DNA of 64,000 nucleotides, taken from NCBI RefSeq assembly GCF_000620805.1, contig NZ_KK211187.1, forward strand, positions 2,156,398 to 2,220,397, in the 5' to 3' direction. The notes beneath the pieces were generated by a model. The model searched no databases, was not told where the DNA came from, and saw only the letters and a program-made list of their open reading frames with translations. The translations under genes were made by a program, and so were the position numbers. Of this stretch, positions 1 to 10,240 are shown piece after piece. This DNA comes from Exiguobacterium undae DSM 14481 (GTDB taxonomy: Bacteria; Bacillota; Bacilli; Exiguobacteriales; Exiguobacteriaceae). Each line of letters opens with the position of its first letter. Position 1 is the first letter of the stretch.

Positions 1-1449
<1,449 letters not shown>

Positions 1450-1473
1450 TAAATTAATAAAAAACAGCATGAT

Positions 1474-1525
1474 AAAAGCCGACTTTCAGGACCATAACAA
1501 GGTCCATGAAAATCGGCTTTTTTTA
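1474..1525. terminator. Bidirectional terminator between amylase and reductase
   Basis: AAAAGCCGA and a second block pair with TCGGCTTTT across an interrupted stem (AAGCCGActTTCAgGACC with GGTCcaTGAAaaTCGGCTT). A T-run follows on the + strand, and a matching A-rich flank serves the minus strand. It overlaps the stop codon of the convergent gene at 1523. Confidence 0.8.
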
Positions 1526-2137
1526 TTCGGCGAGTCCAATGCTCCCCCGGACGTGTTCGTCCTGCTCGATTGCTTCGAGTAAAAAGTGAGCGACATCGGC
1601 ACGATTGATTTGTTTCGCTTGTTCCGGTACACCGGTATCGGCTTGCCGGTACAGTCCGGTCAACGGACCGTTCATGAGCCGCAGCGGTCGTGCCACCGTA
1701 TAGGCGACATCCGCTTGTTTCAACAGTTCGATGGCCTGACGATGATCCTTTAACGGGTTCTTCAGAATTTGCTGGGCCAGTAAGCCTTGGGCACCCGGCA
1801 GTTCTTGATCAACTCCCGCCGAAGCGACATACCCGATTCGTTCGACGCCATTGACCTTCATCGCATTGATGATCCGCAGAAGACTGCGTTCTAAAAATCC
1901 GCTGTACGCCAGACTTTCGGTTCCGAGGGCCGTCACTACTGCATCTTGTCCCTGCACGGCTTGATTCACCGCTTCTTGGTTAAGTACGTCCCCTTCTATA
2001 ATCTGCAGTTTCTCGTCCGTCAACTCGAGTTTATCTGGATTGCGGACAAAAGCCGTCACGGTATGTCCATGGGCGATTGCCTGTTTGACTAATTCTTGTC
2101 CCGTTTGACCGGTTGCTCCGAAAATAATCAGCTTCAT
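1523..2137 (-). CDS. NAD(P)-binding SDR-like reductase (NmrA/YwnB type)
   Basis: A 204-residue atypical short-chain dehydrogenase with an N-terminal Rossmann motif GATGQTGQE (residues 8-16), followed by a strand ending in FVRNPDKL, where NADP-binding family members read the nucleotide phosphate. Length and layout match the 'NAD(P)H-binding' PF13460 family (YwnB, biliverdin reductase B-like, flavin reductase). Family members reduce or sense small redox substrates; the substrate here cannot be read from sequence. The AGAGGAGG ribosome site sits just before the ATG at 2137. The gene is monocistronic, divergent from the moxR operon and convergent with the amylase. Confidence 0.82.
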   Translation of the reverse strand: MKLIIFGATGQTGQELVKQAIAHGHTVTAFVRNPDKLELTDEKLQIIEGDVLNQEAVNQAVQGQDAVVTALGTESLAYSGFLERSLLRIINAMKVNGVERIGYVASAGVDQELPGAQGLLAQQILKNPLKDHRQAIELLKQADVAYTVARPLRLMNGPLTGLYRQADTGVPEQAKQINRADVAHFLLEAIEQDEHVRGSIGLAE

Positions 2138-2213
2138 TAAAAATTCCTCCTCTGGCGTATTCTCTAATTCATGTACCCTTCCCTTTCTGTCATTAATCGT
2201 GTTAGCTTTTTCA

Positions 2214-2228
2214 TATTTTCAGAAAATG
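2214..2228. promoter_or_regulatory. CodY-box-like operator
   Basis: TATTTTCAGAAAATG matches the CodY consensus AATTTTCWGAAAATT at 13 of 15 positions, and its core ATTTTCAGAAAAT is a perfect palindrome. It lies in the 252-base divergent gap, about 25 bases upstream of the extended -10 that could serve the moxR operon. CodY binding is inferred from the match only. Confidence 0.6.
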
Positions 2229-2250
2229 GTTCCTTCTCAATTTCAATTTG

Positions 2251-2259
2251 TGCTAAAAT
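2251..2259 (+). promoter_or_regulatory. Candidate extended -10 promoter of the moxR operon
   Basis: TGCTAAAAT fits the extended -10 pattern TGnTATAAT. No good -35 hexamer is visible 17 bases upstream. The predicted leader to the ATG at 2390 is about 120 bases, with no obvious structured element in it. Confidence 0.45.
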
Positions 2260-2389
2260 TCAGTTAATAACAATGGATATTTTTTCCTTATCCTGTTCTT
2301 TTTATGGAGATTCTTCACCATAATGCGCTTCAAATCTCCCAAAAATGACTGTCATTCGAATTCAAATTAACTGATACGGAGGGAATTTT

Positions 2390-3313
2390 ATGAAACTGCA
2401 ACAACTGAAGGATCAATTAAATACGATTTATCTTGGAAAAGCTGATGTCATCGATTTGTGTCTGACATCGTTAATCGCAGAAGGGCATATCTTGCTCGAA
2501 GATGTACCCGGAACAGGGAAAACAATGCTCGCTAAAGCACTCGCCAACAGTTTTGACAGTGCCTTCTCCCGGATTCAGTTCACGGCCGATCTCCTGCCGT
2601 CAGACGTCATCGGTTCTGACTTCTTTAACCTGAAGACGCAAGAGTTTGAGAACAAACGGGGGCCTCTCTTTGCCAACGTCGTCTTGATTGATGAAATCAA
2701 TCGGGCTGTTCCCCGGACGCAGTCTGCGTTACTCGAAGCGATGGAAGAGCGTCAAGTTTCGATCGGCGGCACGACGTATCAGATGCCGGCCCCGTTTTTT
2801 GTCATCGCGACACAAAATCCGATTGAATCCGCCGGTACGTTCCCGCTGCCCGACGCCCAGCTCGACCGGTTCATGGTAGCGATTGAAGTCGGCTATCCGG
2901 ATCTTGAGCATGAACGCCAATTATTAATTGAAGTGTTGGCGAACGTCCGGAAACAAGCCGTCGGAATCGCGACGGGCGGTGACTTGATTACTTGGCAGGA
3001 AGCAGCACGACGGGTCCACGCTTCACAGGACGTCCTCGATTATCTGCTTGCAATCGTTCAGGCGACCCGTCATCATGCTTTGGTCGAAGTCGGCGTCAGT
3101 CCCCGTGGTGCGATTGCGTTACTGCGGGCTTCTCAAAGTTACGCCTTCCTCAACGGACGTGACTTCATCATTCCGGAAGACATCAAATACCTGGCTAAAC
3201 ATGTCTTGTCCCACCGCTTGACGCTTACACTCGAAGGCGGTATCAAAACGACGAAAGCCGATCTTTTGGTGCATTTGCTCGACGACATTCCTGTTCCGGT
3301 CGAAATGGGGTGA
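2390..3313 (+). CDS. MoxR-family AAA+ ATPase
   Basis: A 307-residue AAA+ ATPase of the MoxR/RavA branch. Walker A is LEDVPGTGKT (36-45) and Walker B is VVLIDEINRA with D101/E102. Sensor 1 is IATQNP (N143), and the lid domain follows after residue 200 (GVSPRGAIALLRASQSYA). MoxR proteins act as chaperones that mature or insert cofactors into partner proteins, usually together with a DUF58 protein encoded next door, as here 4 bases downstream. The ribosome site GGAGGG precedes the ATG. The specific client is unknown. The gene context (ABC permeases and an FAD oxidase instead of the usual transglutaminase-like membrane protein) is unusual. Confidence 0.93.
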   Translation: MKLQQLKDQLNTIYLGKADVIDLCLTSLIAEGHILLEDVPGTGKTMLAKALANSFDSAFSRIQFTADLLPSDVIGSDFFNLKTQEFENKRGPLFANVVLIDEINRAVPRTQSALLEAMEERQVSIGGTTYQMPAPFFVIATQNPIESAGTFPLPDAQLDRFMVAIEVGYPDLEHERQLLIEVLANVRKQAVGIATGGDLITWQEAARRVHASQDVLDYLLAIVQATRHHALVEVGVSPRGAIALLRASQSYAFLNGRDFIIPEDIKYLAKHVLSHRLTLTLEGGIKTTKADLLVHLLDDIPVPVEMG

Positions 3314-3317
3314 CACG

Positions 3318-4385
3318 ATGCAGATTGAGCGTTCTGTCCCATTTTGGCTCGAATCGCGGTTGTTCTCCGTTTACATCATTCTGACATTCGTCTTTTTGTT
3401 CATACCGGGATTATCGTTACTCGGTTTCGGCTTCGCATCGCTTGCGACGGTTCATTACGTCGTCGGTCGGACGGAAAAACAATTGATGACGACCATTGCC
3501 TTGGAATGGAAACATTATGAGCCGCTCATGTTCAATCATGAGTCGACGACGTTACGGTTGCAGTTGTTTGGTCTTGAGGCTCTCCAAAAACTGGGTCTCA
3601 AGACGACGCTTCGTCTGCATACCGACGAGGGGCTGGTCTTTCCGGACATGGATCCGCTTCATCCCCATACGTATCATGCCGTCATCGGGACGCATGAGCA
3701 ACTGGATATTCCGATTCGGACGACACGCCGGGGACCGTCCGCATTTGACGAAATCACCTTGACAATCAAACTGCCCTGGCGGATGGGTGTCTACTTGTTC
3801 ACCTTTGATGCCTTTCCCCGATTCACGGTTCTCCCCTCATTGACGGCACAAGCGACACCGCTTTTGTTGCATCGTCTTCGGATCGGAGACCGTGCCGATC
3901 GGTACTCTCCGTTGAAAAATAAACTGGTGCAACTCGGGGCAAAACCTTACACAGCCGAACCGTCGAAAGAAATTGATTGGTATGCGACGGCGAAAACCGG
4001 ACGACTGCAGGCAAAGGTTTTTGAAACCAGCAACCAAGATACGTTCACACTTGCTTTGAACCTTTCCGGACCAAGCGGTTACGGACTCCATATGAACTTC
4101 GAGACTTTCATCGATCAAACGGCTTTTCTGGTCAGTGAACTGATCAAAGAAGGCTGCAAGATCGAACTGTTCTTAAATCGTCTGGATGCGAATAATCAGA
4201 TGACCCATCTGAAACTGAAGGAAGGACAACCCCAACTCAAACAAATCCTGCTGACGCTGTCGGCACTGTCGACGCGGGACGATTATATCGCGACCGGTCA
4301 ATTCGAACGGTATGTCATGCGTCGGAAAAACCGCAACGGTCAGTTGATTCAAATTGGTAATGACAACATTCAAGCCATCGGGTAA
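3318..4385 (+). CDS. DUF58 domain protein, membrane anchored
   Basis: A 355-residue protein with two closely spaced hydrophobic segments near residues 15-50 (FSVYIILTFVFLFIPG and LSLLGFGFASLATVHYVVG). An immunoglobulin-like extracytoplasmic or peripheral region follows, then the DUF58 core around residues 205-245, with the family hallmark EIDWYATAKTGRLQAKVFE. In MoxR systems the DUF58 protein is thought to link the ATPase to its membrane client. It starts 4 bases after moxR, with GGGGTGA as ribosome site. No enzymatic residues are recognisable; the DUF58 fold resembles a VWA domain, but a clear MIDAS motif is not visible. Confidence 0.85.
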   Translation: MQIERSVPFWLESRLFSVYIILTFVFLFIPGLSLLGFGFASLATVHYVVGRTEKQLMTTIALEWKHYEPLMFNHESTTLRLQLFGLEALQKLGLKTTLRLHTDEGLVFPDMDPLHPHTYHAVIGTHEQLDIPIRTTRRGPSAFDEITLTIKLPWRMGVYLFTFDAFPRFTVLPSLTAQATPLLLHRLRIGDRADRYSPLKNKLVQLGAKPYTAEPSKEIDWYATAKTGRLQAKVFETSNQDTFTLALNLSGPSGYGLHMNFETFIDQTAFLVSELIKEGCKIELFLNRLDANNQMTHLKLKEGQPQLKQILLTLSALSTRDDYIATGQFERYVMRRKNRNGQLIQIGNDNIQAIG

Positions 4386-4410
4386 ACCGGTGGCGTACAG
4401 GAGGGAAAAC

Positions 4411-5277
4411 ATGCAGTCATTTGTCATCCGCAAGACCATCCAACTCATTATGGCCCTACTCGTCTTGCTCGGCGTCAGTGCCTTACCCGGTCTGATCGTC
4501 CAGATGCGACCGGACTTTTCCAACTACTTCAAGACGGTCGAACAGCAACTCAAGCTGCTGACAACGTGGGACACCCTCACTTACTACAATGCGACGGCCG
4601 CTGAAAACAGATTGTTGTTTCCGGACCTCGAACCGTTTGTACAGGAAACGCTACTGATCTTCAGCAGTGCCTTGATCTGTTCGGCAGTCGCGGCTTTACT
4701 GTATGCCTTTTTGTTTTATCAAGCCGGCCCCAAAATCCGTTCGCTCTTGACGCAAGTAACACGGACGCTGGAAATGGTTCCAGATCTGTTTTGGGTCATC
4801 TTTTCACAGTTTATCGTCATCATTTTATTTAAGACGACTGGATTCAACCGAATCGAAATCGCCGGTGGAGCTGACGATCACGTTCGTTTTTTACCCATTT
4901 TGACGTTATCGTTGACGACGGTCTTTTTCTTCATCAAGTGGTTGACCGGCCGCATTCAGGAAGAACAAGGGGCAAGTTACCTCGAACTCGCCCGTGCCAA
5001 GGGTATCCAATCGCCCCGTCTGTTTTGGCAACATTTGCTGCCGAACCTGTTTTACCGGTTTTATCTGTTTTTCCGGACGAATATCATTACGATTCTCTCT
5101 AGTCTTGTCGTTATCGAATATACCTTTAACGTTCAGGGGATGTTCCGGTTCATTTTGATCAATCAAGATTTTTCGATTCTGCTTGTTTTACTGCTCTTGA
5201 TTTATGTTCCCTTTTTCATTTTTGATACTGTTGTGGAACTTTGTATTCCCCGCTCGTGGAAAGGAGGAATCTCATGA
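4411..5277 (+). CDS. ABC transporter permease, OppB/DppB-like
   Basis: A 288-residue inner-membrane permease of the peptide/nickel type (BPD_transp_1). The first transmembrane helix is at residues 9-30, a large outside loop follows to about residue 75, and then come at least four more helices. The cytoplasmic EAA loop that docks the ATPase is present: YLELARAKGIQSPRLFWQHLLPN. The start at 4411 is chosen because AGGAGGG sits 6 bases before it; an earlier in-frame ATG at 4354 would run back into the DUF58 gene. It overlaps the next permease by the ATGA arrangement. No ABC ATPase or solute-binding protein of the peptide class lies anywhere near, so the pair must borrow an ATPase or have another role. 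Confidence 0.85.
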   Translation: MQSFVIRKTIQLIMALLVLLGVSALPGLIVQMRPDFSNYFKTVEQQLKLLTTWDTLTYYNATAAENRLLFPDLEPFVQETLLIFSSALICSAVAALLYAFLFYQAGPKIRSLLTQVTRTLEMVPDLFWVIFSQFIVIILFKTTGFNRIEIAGGADDHVRFLPILTLSLTTVFFFIKWLTGRIQEEQGASYLELARAKGIQSPRLFWQHLLPNLFYRFYLFFRTNIITILSSLVVIEYTFNVQGMFRFILINQDFSILLVLLLLIYVPFFIFDTVVELCIPRSWKGGIS

Positions 5278-6296
5278 GACGTGTCTTAATACGAGATCCA
5301 CTCTTTTGGCTTGGTTTGCTCCTGTTCGCTTCGTTGATGACGCTCAGCGTCGGCAATACACTTTTTCGGGATGGTCAAGTCGATCAAGTCACGAATCTTT
5401 ATTCGGCCGATGGAACGCTGCTTGCGACCTCTCCACTCGAACCGTCGAGTGAGCACTGGCTCGGAACGGACCGTGCCGGGAATGATTTGTTTCAATTGCT
5501 GATTGAGGGCGCCAAGTGGACGATCGGCGTTTGTTTCACGGTTGCCTTTGTCCGGATTGCTCTCGCCTTGTTGATTGGTGTTCCACTTGCTTTTCGCGGA
5601 AAGCGTCTCTACACCGGTCTGCGACTCCTGTTGGACGGCTTTTTGATCATCCCGATCTCATTGCTCGCATTGTTTATTTTATTGCCTGCTTTGTTGTTGA
5701 CCGATCCGGCCTTGATTCCGTCCATGTCGTCCCGGGCCTTGCTCGAAGTAAGCGTCCTGACGTTACTCGGTTTACCCGCCTTGTTGCTTTACTTGATCAG
5801 TGAAACCCGGCAGTTGCTCGCGCAAGAGTTCATGCTCGTTGCCCGGACGCTCGGCGGAAGTCCATTTTACCAATTCCGGACACACATCTGGCCACATTTG
5901 TTGCCGACGTTGACGATTGTCTTCATGCAACAATTCGTCCAGACCTTGATGGTCTTGATTCACATTTCCTTGTTTGGTGTCTTCTTTGGTGGATCCCTTC
6001 TTTTATTTGGTGACGGGGTCGCGCCGACCATTTTCGAATGGGCGTCCCAGTTCGGTTATTATTTCCTGCAATTCACAGCGCTCTCTTGGATCAATCACAT
6101 GTTCCTGGTTCCAGCCATCGCGTTAGCCTTGCTTGTGTTCTTCGCCAATCTATTGACGAGTCGGCTGGAACGCGCGTACCGCTTGCGCCGGCAACAATTG
6201 ATCCATGCTCCCATGCAGGAACTTGCCGAGGCCGAAGCAGCAGCGACGCAACTGTCTGATCCATTTGAACCTGTCCGCATCTCGACGAAATCTTAG
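5274..6296 (+). CDS. ABC transporter permease, OppC/DppC-like
   Basis: A 340-residue partner of the preceding permease. N-terminal transmembrane segment (PLFWLGLLLFASLMTLSVG), then the OppC hallmark HWLGTDRAGNDLF (periplasmic-side motif near residue 60), further helices, and the EAA loop FMLVARTLGGSPFYQFRTHIWPHLLP. The C-terminal tail after residue 300 is longer than usual and ends in a charged, Ala/Glu-rich cytoplasmic stretch. The start at 5274 overlaps the upstream stop (ATGA) and has AAAGGAGG just before it. OppC-type proteins form a heterodimer with OppB-type proteins to move oligopeptides or metals. The substrate is not deducible, and the missing ATPase is the oddity. Confidence 0.86.
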   Translation: MRRVLIRDPLFWLGLLLFASLMTLSVGNTLFRDGQVDQVTNLYSADGTLLATSPLEPSSEHWLGTDRAGNDLFQLLIEGAKWTIGVCFTVAFVRIALALLIGVPLAFRGKRLYTGLRLLLDGFLIIPISLLALFILLPALLLTDPALIPSMSSRALLEVSVLTLLGLPALLLYLISETRQLLAQEFMLVARTLGGSPFYQFRTHIWPHLLPTLTIVFMQQFVQTLMVLIHISLFGVFFGGSLLLFGDGVAPTIFEWASQFGYYFLQFTALSWINHMFLVPAIALALLVFFANLLTSRLERAYRLRRQQLIHAPMQELAEAEAAATQLSDPFEPVRISTKS

Positions 6297-6304
6297 GAGG
6301 CTGT

Positions 6305-7732
6305 ATGAAACGAATGATCATTTTCCCCGTCATAGTTCTATATATGGCGGCTTTTTCTTGGTCGGTCTGGCAGTATCAACATCCAAAACCGATCAGCTCG
6401 GACCAGTCCAAACTCTTACCGACCCGGATCAAACAAGTCCGTTCCGCTCAATCGCCGGATGAACTGACGGACTGGATACGGCAGGCAAAACGGAATCACG
6501 AAACGATTTCGATTGCCGGACTTCAACACAGCCAAGGCGGACATACTTACTTGGCCGACACGACGGTCCTTGATATGACGAACTATGACATGATTTTGGA
6601 CTATGCCCCAAAACAGCGGCGAATCACCGTACAAAGCGGTGTCACCTGGGCCGAGATTCAACAACGGATTCAGCCGGACGGACTTGCAATCCAAGTCATG
6701 CAGTCGCAAAACATCTTCACAGTCGGAGGAGCGCTCAGCGTTAATGTCCACGGACGGGATATCCGATACGGTTCGTTGCTCGACACGGTCGAATCGTTTC
6801 GTCTGCTGAACGCCGACGGTCATATCGTCAACGTCAGCCGGACGGAGCATCCGGATTTATTCCGGTTGGTCCCGGGAGGATATGGTCTGTTTGGTGTCAT
6901 ATTGGATGTCACCTTCAAACTGACCGAAGACGAATGGTATACGGAGCAGACCATCGCGTTGGATTACCGTGAGTATCCAACCTATTTTCAACAACGCGTG
7001 CTTGATGATGCAGATGTCAGGATGCACATCGGACGGATTTCTGTTGCACCGGACGGTTTTTTCAAAGAGATGTATGTAACGAATTACCGCAAAACTGACC
7101 GGACGATTCCGATTGAAGACGAACCGCTCAAGCAGGAAACCATCATCGCTTTACCGAAGGCCTTGCTTGGTCTCTCCCGTTACAGCGAATTCGGGAAAAA
7201 TCAATTATGGTCGTTCCAGAAATCCTATTTCCTGAAACAAAGCGGTACGTTCCAATCCCGAAACAACGTCATGCGCTCCGATAGTGCCTTTATGGACTAT
7301 ACGAGTCCCAGTCGGACCGAACTGTTGCAGGAATACTTTGTTCCGGTTGAATCTTTTGTTCCATACATCGATCAGCTCCGGTCGATTTTGACGACGGAGG
7401 AACTGAATGTTTTAAACATCACGATCCGCTACGTTGAACGGGATGAATCGGCCGTGCTGTCCTATGCGAAACAAGATATGTTCGCTCTGGTCTGGCTGAT
7501 CAACACGGAGACCGATGCCGCTTCCATCCGGCTGACGAAACGAATCGTCCAAAAATTGATTAATGCGACACTTGATCATCACGGCAGTTATTACCTGCCG
7601 TATTATCCGTTTGCGACACGCGCCCAGTTTCAACAGGCGTATCCGAAAGCCGCTTCCTTCCAAGCAGCGAAACAGCAGTATGATCCGGAAGCGATTTTCA
7701 TGAACCAGTTTTATATTGACTATTTCAAGTGA
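6305..7732 (+). CDS. FAD-linked oxidase, VAO/PCMH family, membrane anchored
   Basis: A 475-residue flavoprotein with an N-terminal signal-anchor (residues 4-24), so the enzyme probably acts outside the cytoplasmic membrane. The FAD_binding_4 domain spans about residues 40-215. SQGGH places a His at residue 80, equivalent to the RSGGHS histidine that tethers FAD covalently in many members, and FTVGGALSVNVHGRD is the pyrophosphate-binding loop. The middle (GSLLDTVESFRLL, GYGLFGVILDVTF) recalls sugar-lactone oxidases and decaprenylphosphoribose oxidase. The C-terminal substrate domain ends in QFYIDYF. It starts 8 bases after the OppC-like gene with AGGAGG. The substrate is unknown. Confidence 0.86.
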   Translation: MKRMIIFPVIVLYMAAFSWSVWQYQHPKPISSDQSKLLPTRIKQVRSAQSPDELTDWIRQAKRNHETISIAGLQHSQGGHTYLADTTVLDMTNYDMILDYAPKQRRITVQSGVTWAEIQQRIQPDGLAIQVMQSQNIFTVGGALSVNVHGRDIRYGSLLDTVESFRLLNADGHIVNVSRTEHPDLFRLVPGGYGLFGVILDVTFKLTEDEWYTEQTIALDYREYPTYFQQRVLDDADVRMHIGRISVAPDGFFKEMYVTNYRKTDRTIPIEDEPLKQETIIALPKALLGLSRYSEFGKNQLWSFQKSYFLKQSGTFQSRNNVMRSDSAFMDYTSPSRTELLQEYFVPVESFVPYIDQLRSILTTEELNVLNITIRYVERDESAVLSYAKQDMFALVWLINTETDAASIRLTKRIVQKLINATLDHHGSYYLPYYPFATRAQFQQAYPKAASFQAAKQQYDPEAIFMNQFYIDYFK

Positions 7733-7739
7733 GGCGACG

Positions 7740-8294
7740 ATGATGCACTATCCTCTTTTTATCCGCATTCAAAGTATGATTTTAATGAGCAGCAGCGTCA
7801 TTTTTCCTTTTTATCTGCTGCTGGTCCGTCAAATTGGCGACTCCTATGCCCAGTTCGGTCTTGCTTACGGACTCTTCACCTTAACTTCCGCCTTCGCCTA
7901 TCTCGGAATCGGTCGCCTCAGTGACCGGTTTGGCGACCGCTTTCTGCTGATGGTCCATACGTTTGGCATGGCATTGATTTTGTTATACGTTCCGATCGTG
8001 ACGGAAATCAGTCACGTCTATCTGATTCAAATCATCATGGGGGTGCTGGGTGCTCTTCAAAAAAACACTGAAAAAACCGTTCTTGCCCGACAAGACATGG
8101 CTCCGACGACCATCGGACGTACCGTTGGTCACTATCATTTTAAGACGTCACTTTGGTCTGCTTTTGGTATCATCGCGGCAGGTTACCTGATTGATTTCCT
8201 GACAATCGGAAGTCTGTTTTACCTCATTTCCGCCTGTTATTTTTATGTCACCTTGCGTTTATGGTTCAGTCGGCCAAGGCCTTTAAAAAAATGA
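7740..8294 (+). CDS. Half-size MFS-like membrane protein
   Basis: A 184-residue, very hydrophobic protein with about six predicted transmembrane helices. MFS motif A lies between the second and third helix (GRLSDRFGDRFLLM, near residue 60). Full MFS proteins have 12 to 14 helices and about 400 residues, so this is one repeat only. The remaining 60 bases before the next gene carry no trace of a second half. It either works as a dimer, as an accessory protein, or is a stable remnant. The start is one of two adjacent ATGs (7740 or 7743), 7 bases after the FAD oxidase stop, with GAGGCG as ribosome site. Confidence 0.75.
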   Translation: MMHYPLFIRIQSMILMSSSVIFPFYLLLVRQIGDSYAQFGLAYGLFTLTSAFAYLGIGRLSDRFGDRFLLMVHTFGMALILLYVPIVTEISHVYLIQIIMGVLGALQKNTEKTVLARQDMAPTTIGRTVGHYHFKTSLWSAFGIIAAGYLIDFLTIGSLFYLISACYFYVTLRLWFSRPRPLKK

Positions 8295-8354
8295 CGTGAT
8301 GGTTCACCGACCGGTCTTGAATCGGGTATAGGAAAAGAGAAGGGATGTGACGAT

Positions 8355-9056
8355 ATGATTGATGTAACGGATTATTCCCAACAGTTCGGAAAAATCAAGG
8401 TCCTGACAGATGTACAGTTTACGATCGGGCGCGGGGAAATCGTCGGCTTGATCGGACCAAGCGGGTCGGGAAAAACGACTTTGATCAAGTCCTTGATCGG
8501 GCTTCAGCAACCGACGAAAGGGACAGTGACCGTCCTCGGTGCAAAACAACCTTCATTGGAACAGGCGGAACAGATCGGCTATATGGCTCAAGCCGATGCT
8601 TTATACGAAGACTTGACGGCGCGCGGCAACCTCCGTTACTTCGGAAAGCTGTATGGTCTGAAAAAAGCCCGGCTTCGAGCACGGATCGAGACGGTGCTCC
8701 AGTTCGTTGATTTAAAGAACGATGCCGACCGCCCGATCCATCAATTTTCAGGCGGCATGAAACGGCGGCTCAGCCTTGCCATCGCTTTGATTCATGAACC
8801 CAGTTTACTGTTGCTCGATGAACCGACGGTCGGAATTGACCCCGCTCTCAAAAAAACATTTTGGCACGAATTCGAACAATTACGCCGGTCGGGTGTGACC
8901 ATCCTTGTCACGACACACGTCATGGACGAAGCCGAACGGTGTGACCGGTTGTTGTTGATTCAGCATGGTCGTCTGATTGATGCCGGAACCCCCGCCGAAC
9001 TGGTGCAGCGCTTCGGCTCCATCGACGAAGCATTTATCCAAAAGGAGCGAGCCTGA
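8355..9056 (+). CDS. ABC-2 exporter ATPase subunit
   Basis: A 233-residue ABC ATPase of the drug/daunorubicin (DRA) group. Walker A is GPSGSGKTT, the Q-loop lies in IGYMAQADALYEDLT, the signature is QFSGGMKRRLSLA, Walker B is LLLLDEPTVGIDP, and the H-loop is VTTHVMDEAE. It pairs with the permease that begins in its own stop codon (TGATG). The ABC-2 class exports drugs, lipids or polysaccharides; the substrate is not identifiable. It begins 60 bases after the half-MFS gene with no visible terminator between, so it may be the tail of the moxR operon. Confidence 0.92.
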   Translation: MIDVTDYSQQFGKIKVLTDVQFTIGRGEIVGLIGPSGSGKTTLIKSLIGLQQPTKGTVTVLGAKQPSLEQAEQIGYMAQADALYEDLTARGNLRYFGKLYGLKKARLRARIETVLQFVDLKNDADRPIHQFSGGMKRRLSLAIALIHEPSLLLLDEPTVGIDPALKKTFWHEFEQLRRSGVTILVTTHVMDEAERCDRLLLIQHGRLIDAGTPAELVQRFGSIDEAFIQKERA

Positions 9057-10186
9057 TGCAAACACTTACGGTAGCTGAACGTGTCATCTCCCAAATTTTT
9101 CGGGACAAACGAACGATTGCGATGATGTTCCTTGCTCCGTTATTTGTCCTCTTTTTGCTGTCGACGATTCTCGGCTCAAGTTCCGACGACGTGACGATCG
9201 GAACGGTTGATGTACCGTCTGCCTTCGCAGACACATTAGCTTCCAAAACCGAGACAGCGTCTTTTAAAACAGAAGCCGAGGGCATGGACGCACTCAATGA
9301 TCAACGGATTGAAGCCTTGATCACTTATCAGAACGGTCAACCGGAGATCTTGATAGAAGGTGGCGATGTCTCGAAAAATGCCGCAGCACTCCAAGTCATT
9401 CAAGAAACGTTGATCACGATTCAGGGACAACAGGCGACCGCGACGAATACCAAACTTTCGGAGACCGTCAAGCAGTTGCAACAACGACTCACCGCGTTGA
9501 CGAACCAGACGTTCGACGCTCCGTCCCCTGTCGTGCCTCCGAGCGCCAAACCGGACATCCAGTTTTTGTACGGTAGTCCGGATGCGGAATTGTTTGATCA
9601 AATCGCGCCTGCCTTGATGGGGTTCTTCATCTTCTTGTTTGTTTTTATCATTGCCGGTGTCAGCTTTTTGCGGGAACGGTCCAGCGGGACACTTGAACGA
9701 ACGCTTGCGACTCCCCTTAAACGGTCGAGCATCGTCTTCGGTTATTTCGTCGGGTTTTTCTTGTTCGTGACGATTCAGACGATCCTCATTCAATTGTTTA
9801 TCGTCAACGTTCTGGACGTGACGCAGGAAGGAAACTATTTCCTGCTCTTGTTCGTGAATCTTTTGACGGCCAGCGTTGCCTTATCACTCGGTTTACTGTT
9901 GTCGAGTTTTTCCCGGACGGAATTTCAACTGATTCAGTTCATCCCGCTCGCCATCGTTCCACAGATTTTTTTCAGTGGACTTTTTGATCTGACCGATGCT
10001 CCGACTTGGGTGGAAGTCATCAATCGTTTGATGCCGTTGACCTACGCGGCAGACGCCTTGCAAAACATCATGATTCGAGGCGCCGGTTTCACGGACATTT
10101 GGATGGATTTAATCGTTTTGACCGGTTTCATGACTCTGTTCGTTTTGCTCAATATGCGGGCGTTGAAAAAACAACGACCGGTCTAA
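9056..10186 (+). CDS. ABC-2 type permease (YhgE/LinearmycinR class)
   Basis: A 376-residue permease of the ABC2_membrane_3 type. One N-terminal helix (about residues 20-40) is followed by a large extracytoplasmic domain (to about residue 185) with a coiled-coil-like stretch (SETVKQLQQRLTALTNQT). Five more helices start at LMGFFIFLFVFIIAGVSFLRERSSGTLERTLATPL, where RERSSGT is the family hallmark at the cytoplasmic gate. Its start codon overlaps the ATPase stop by one base, which implies translational coupling. The pair is predicted to export a hydrophobic or drug-like compound. Confidence 0.9.
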   Translation: MQTLTVAERVISQIFRDKRTIAMMFLAPLFVLFLLSTILGSSSDDVTIGTVDVPSAFADTLASKTETASFKTEAEGMDALNDQRIEALITYQNGQPEILIEGGDVSKNAAALQVIQETLITIQGQQATATNTKLSETVKQLQQRLTALTNQTFDAPSPVVPPSAKPDIQFLYGSPDAELFDQIAPALMGFFIFLFVFIIAGVSFLRERSSGTLERTLATPLKRSSIVFGYFVGFFLFVTIQTILIQLFIVNVLDVTQEGNYFLLLFVNLLTASVALSLGLLLSSFSRTEFQLIQFIPLAIVPQIFFSGLFDLTDAPTWVEVINRLMPLTYAADALQNIMIRGAGFTDIWMDLIVLTGFMTLFVLLNMRALKKQRPV

Positions 10187-10211
10187 AACCCCGAGAGCAT
10201 CAATGATAACG

Positions 10212-10240
10212 TTGACAATCCATTATTTTCCTTATACAAT
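10212..10240 (+). promoter_or_regulatory. Sigma-A promoter for the MFS gene
   Basis: Perfect -35 TTGACA (10212-10217), 17-base spacer, and -10 TACAAT (10235-10240). The predicted transcript starts near 10247 and has an 80-base leader. Confidence 0.75.

Noticed and set aside
9236-9793. A 185-residue antisense frame across the ABC-2 permease.
   Set aside because: It is rich in Arg/Gly with no hydrophobic core or family motif, and the opposite strand encodes a clear permease. The same goes for other long antisense frames, for example 60192-60902 and 53633-54166.
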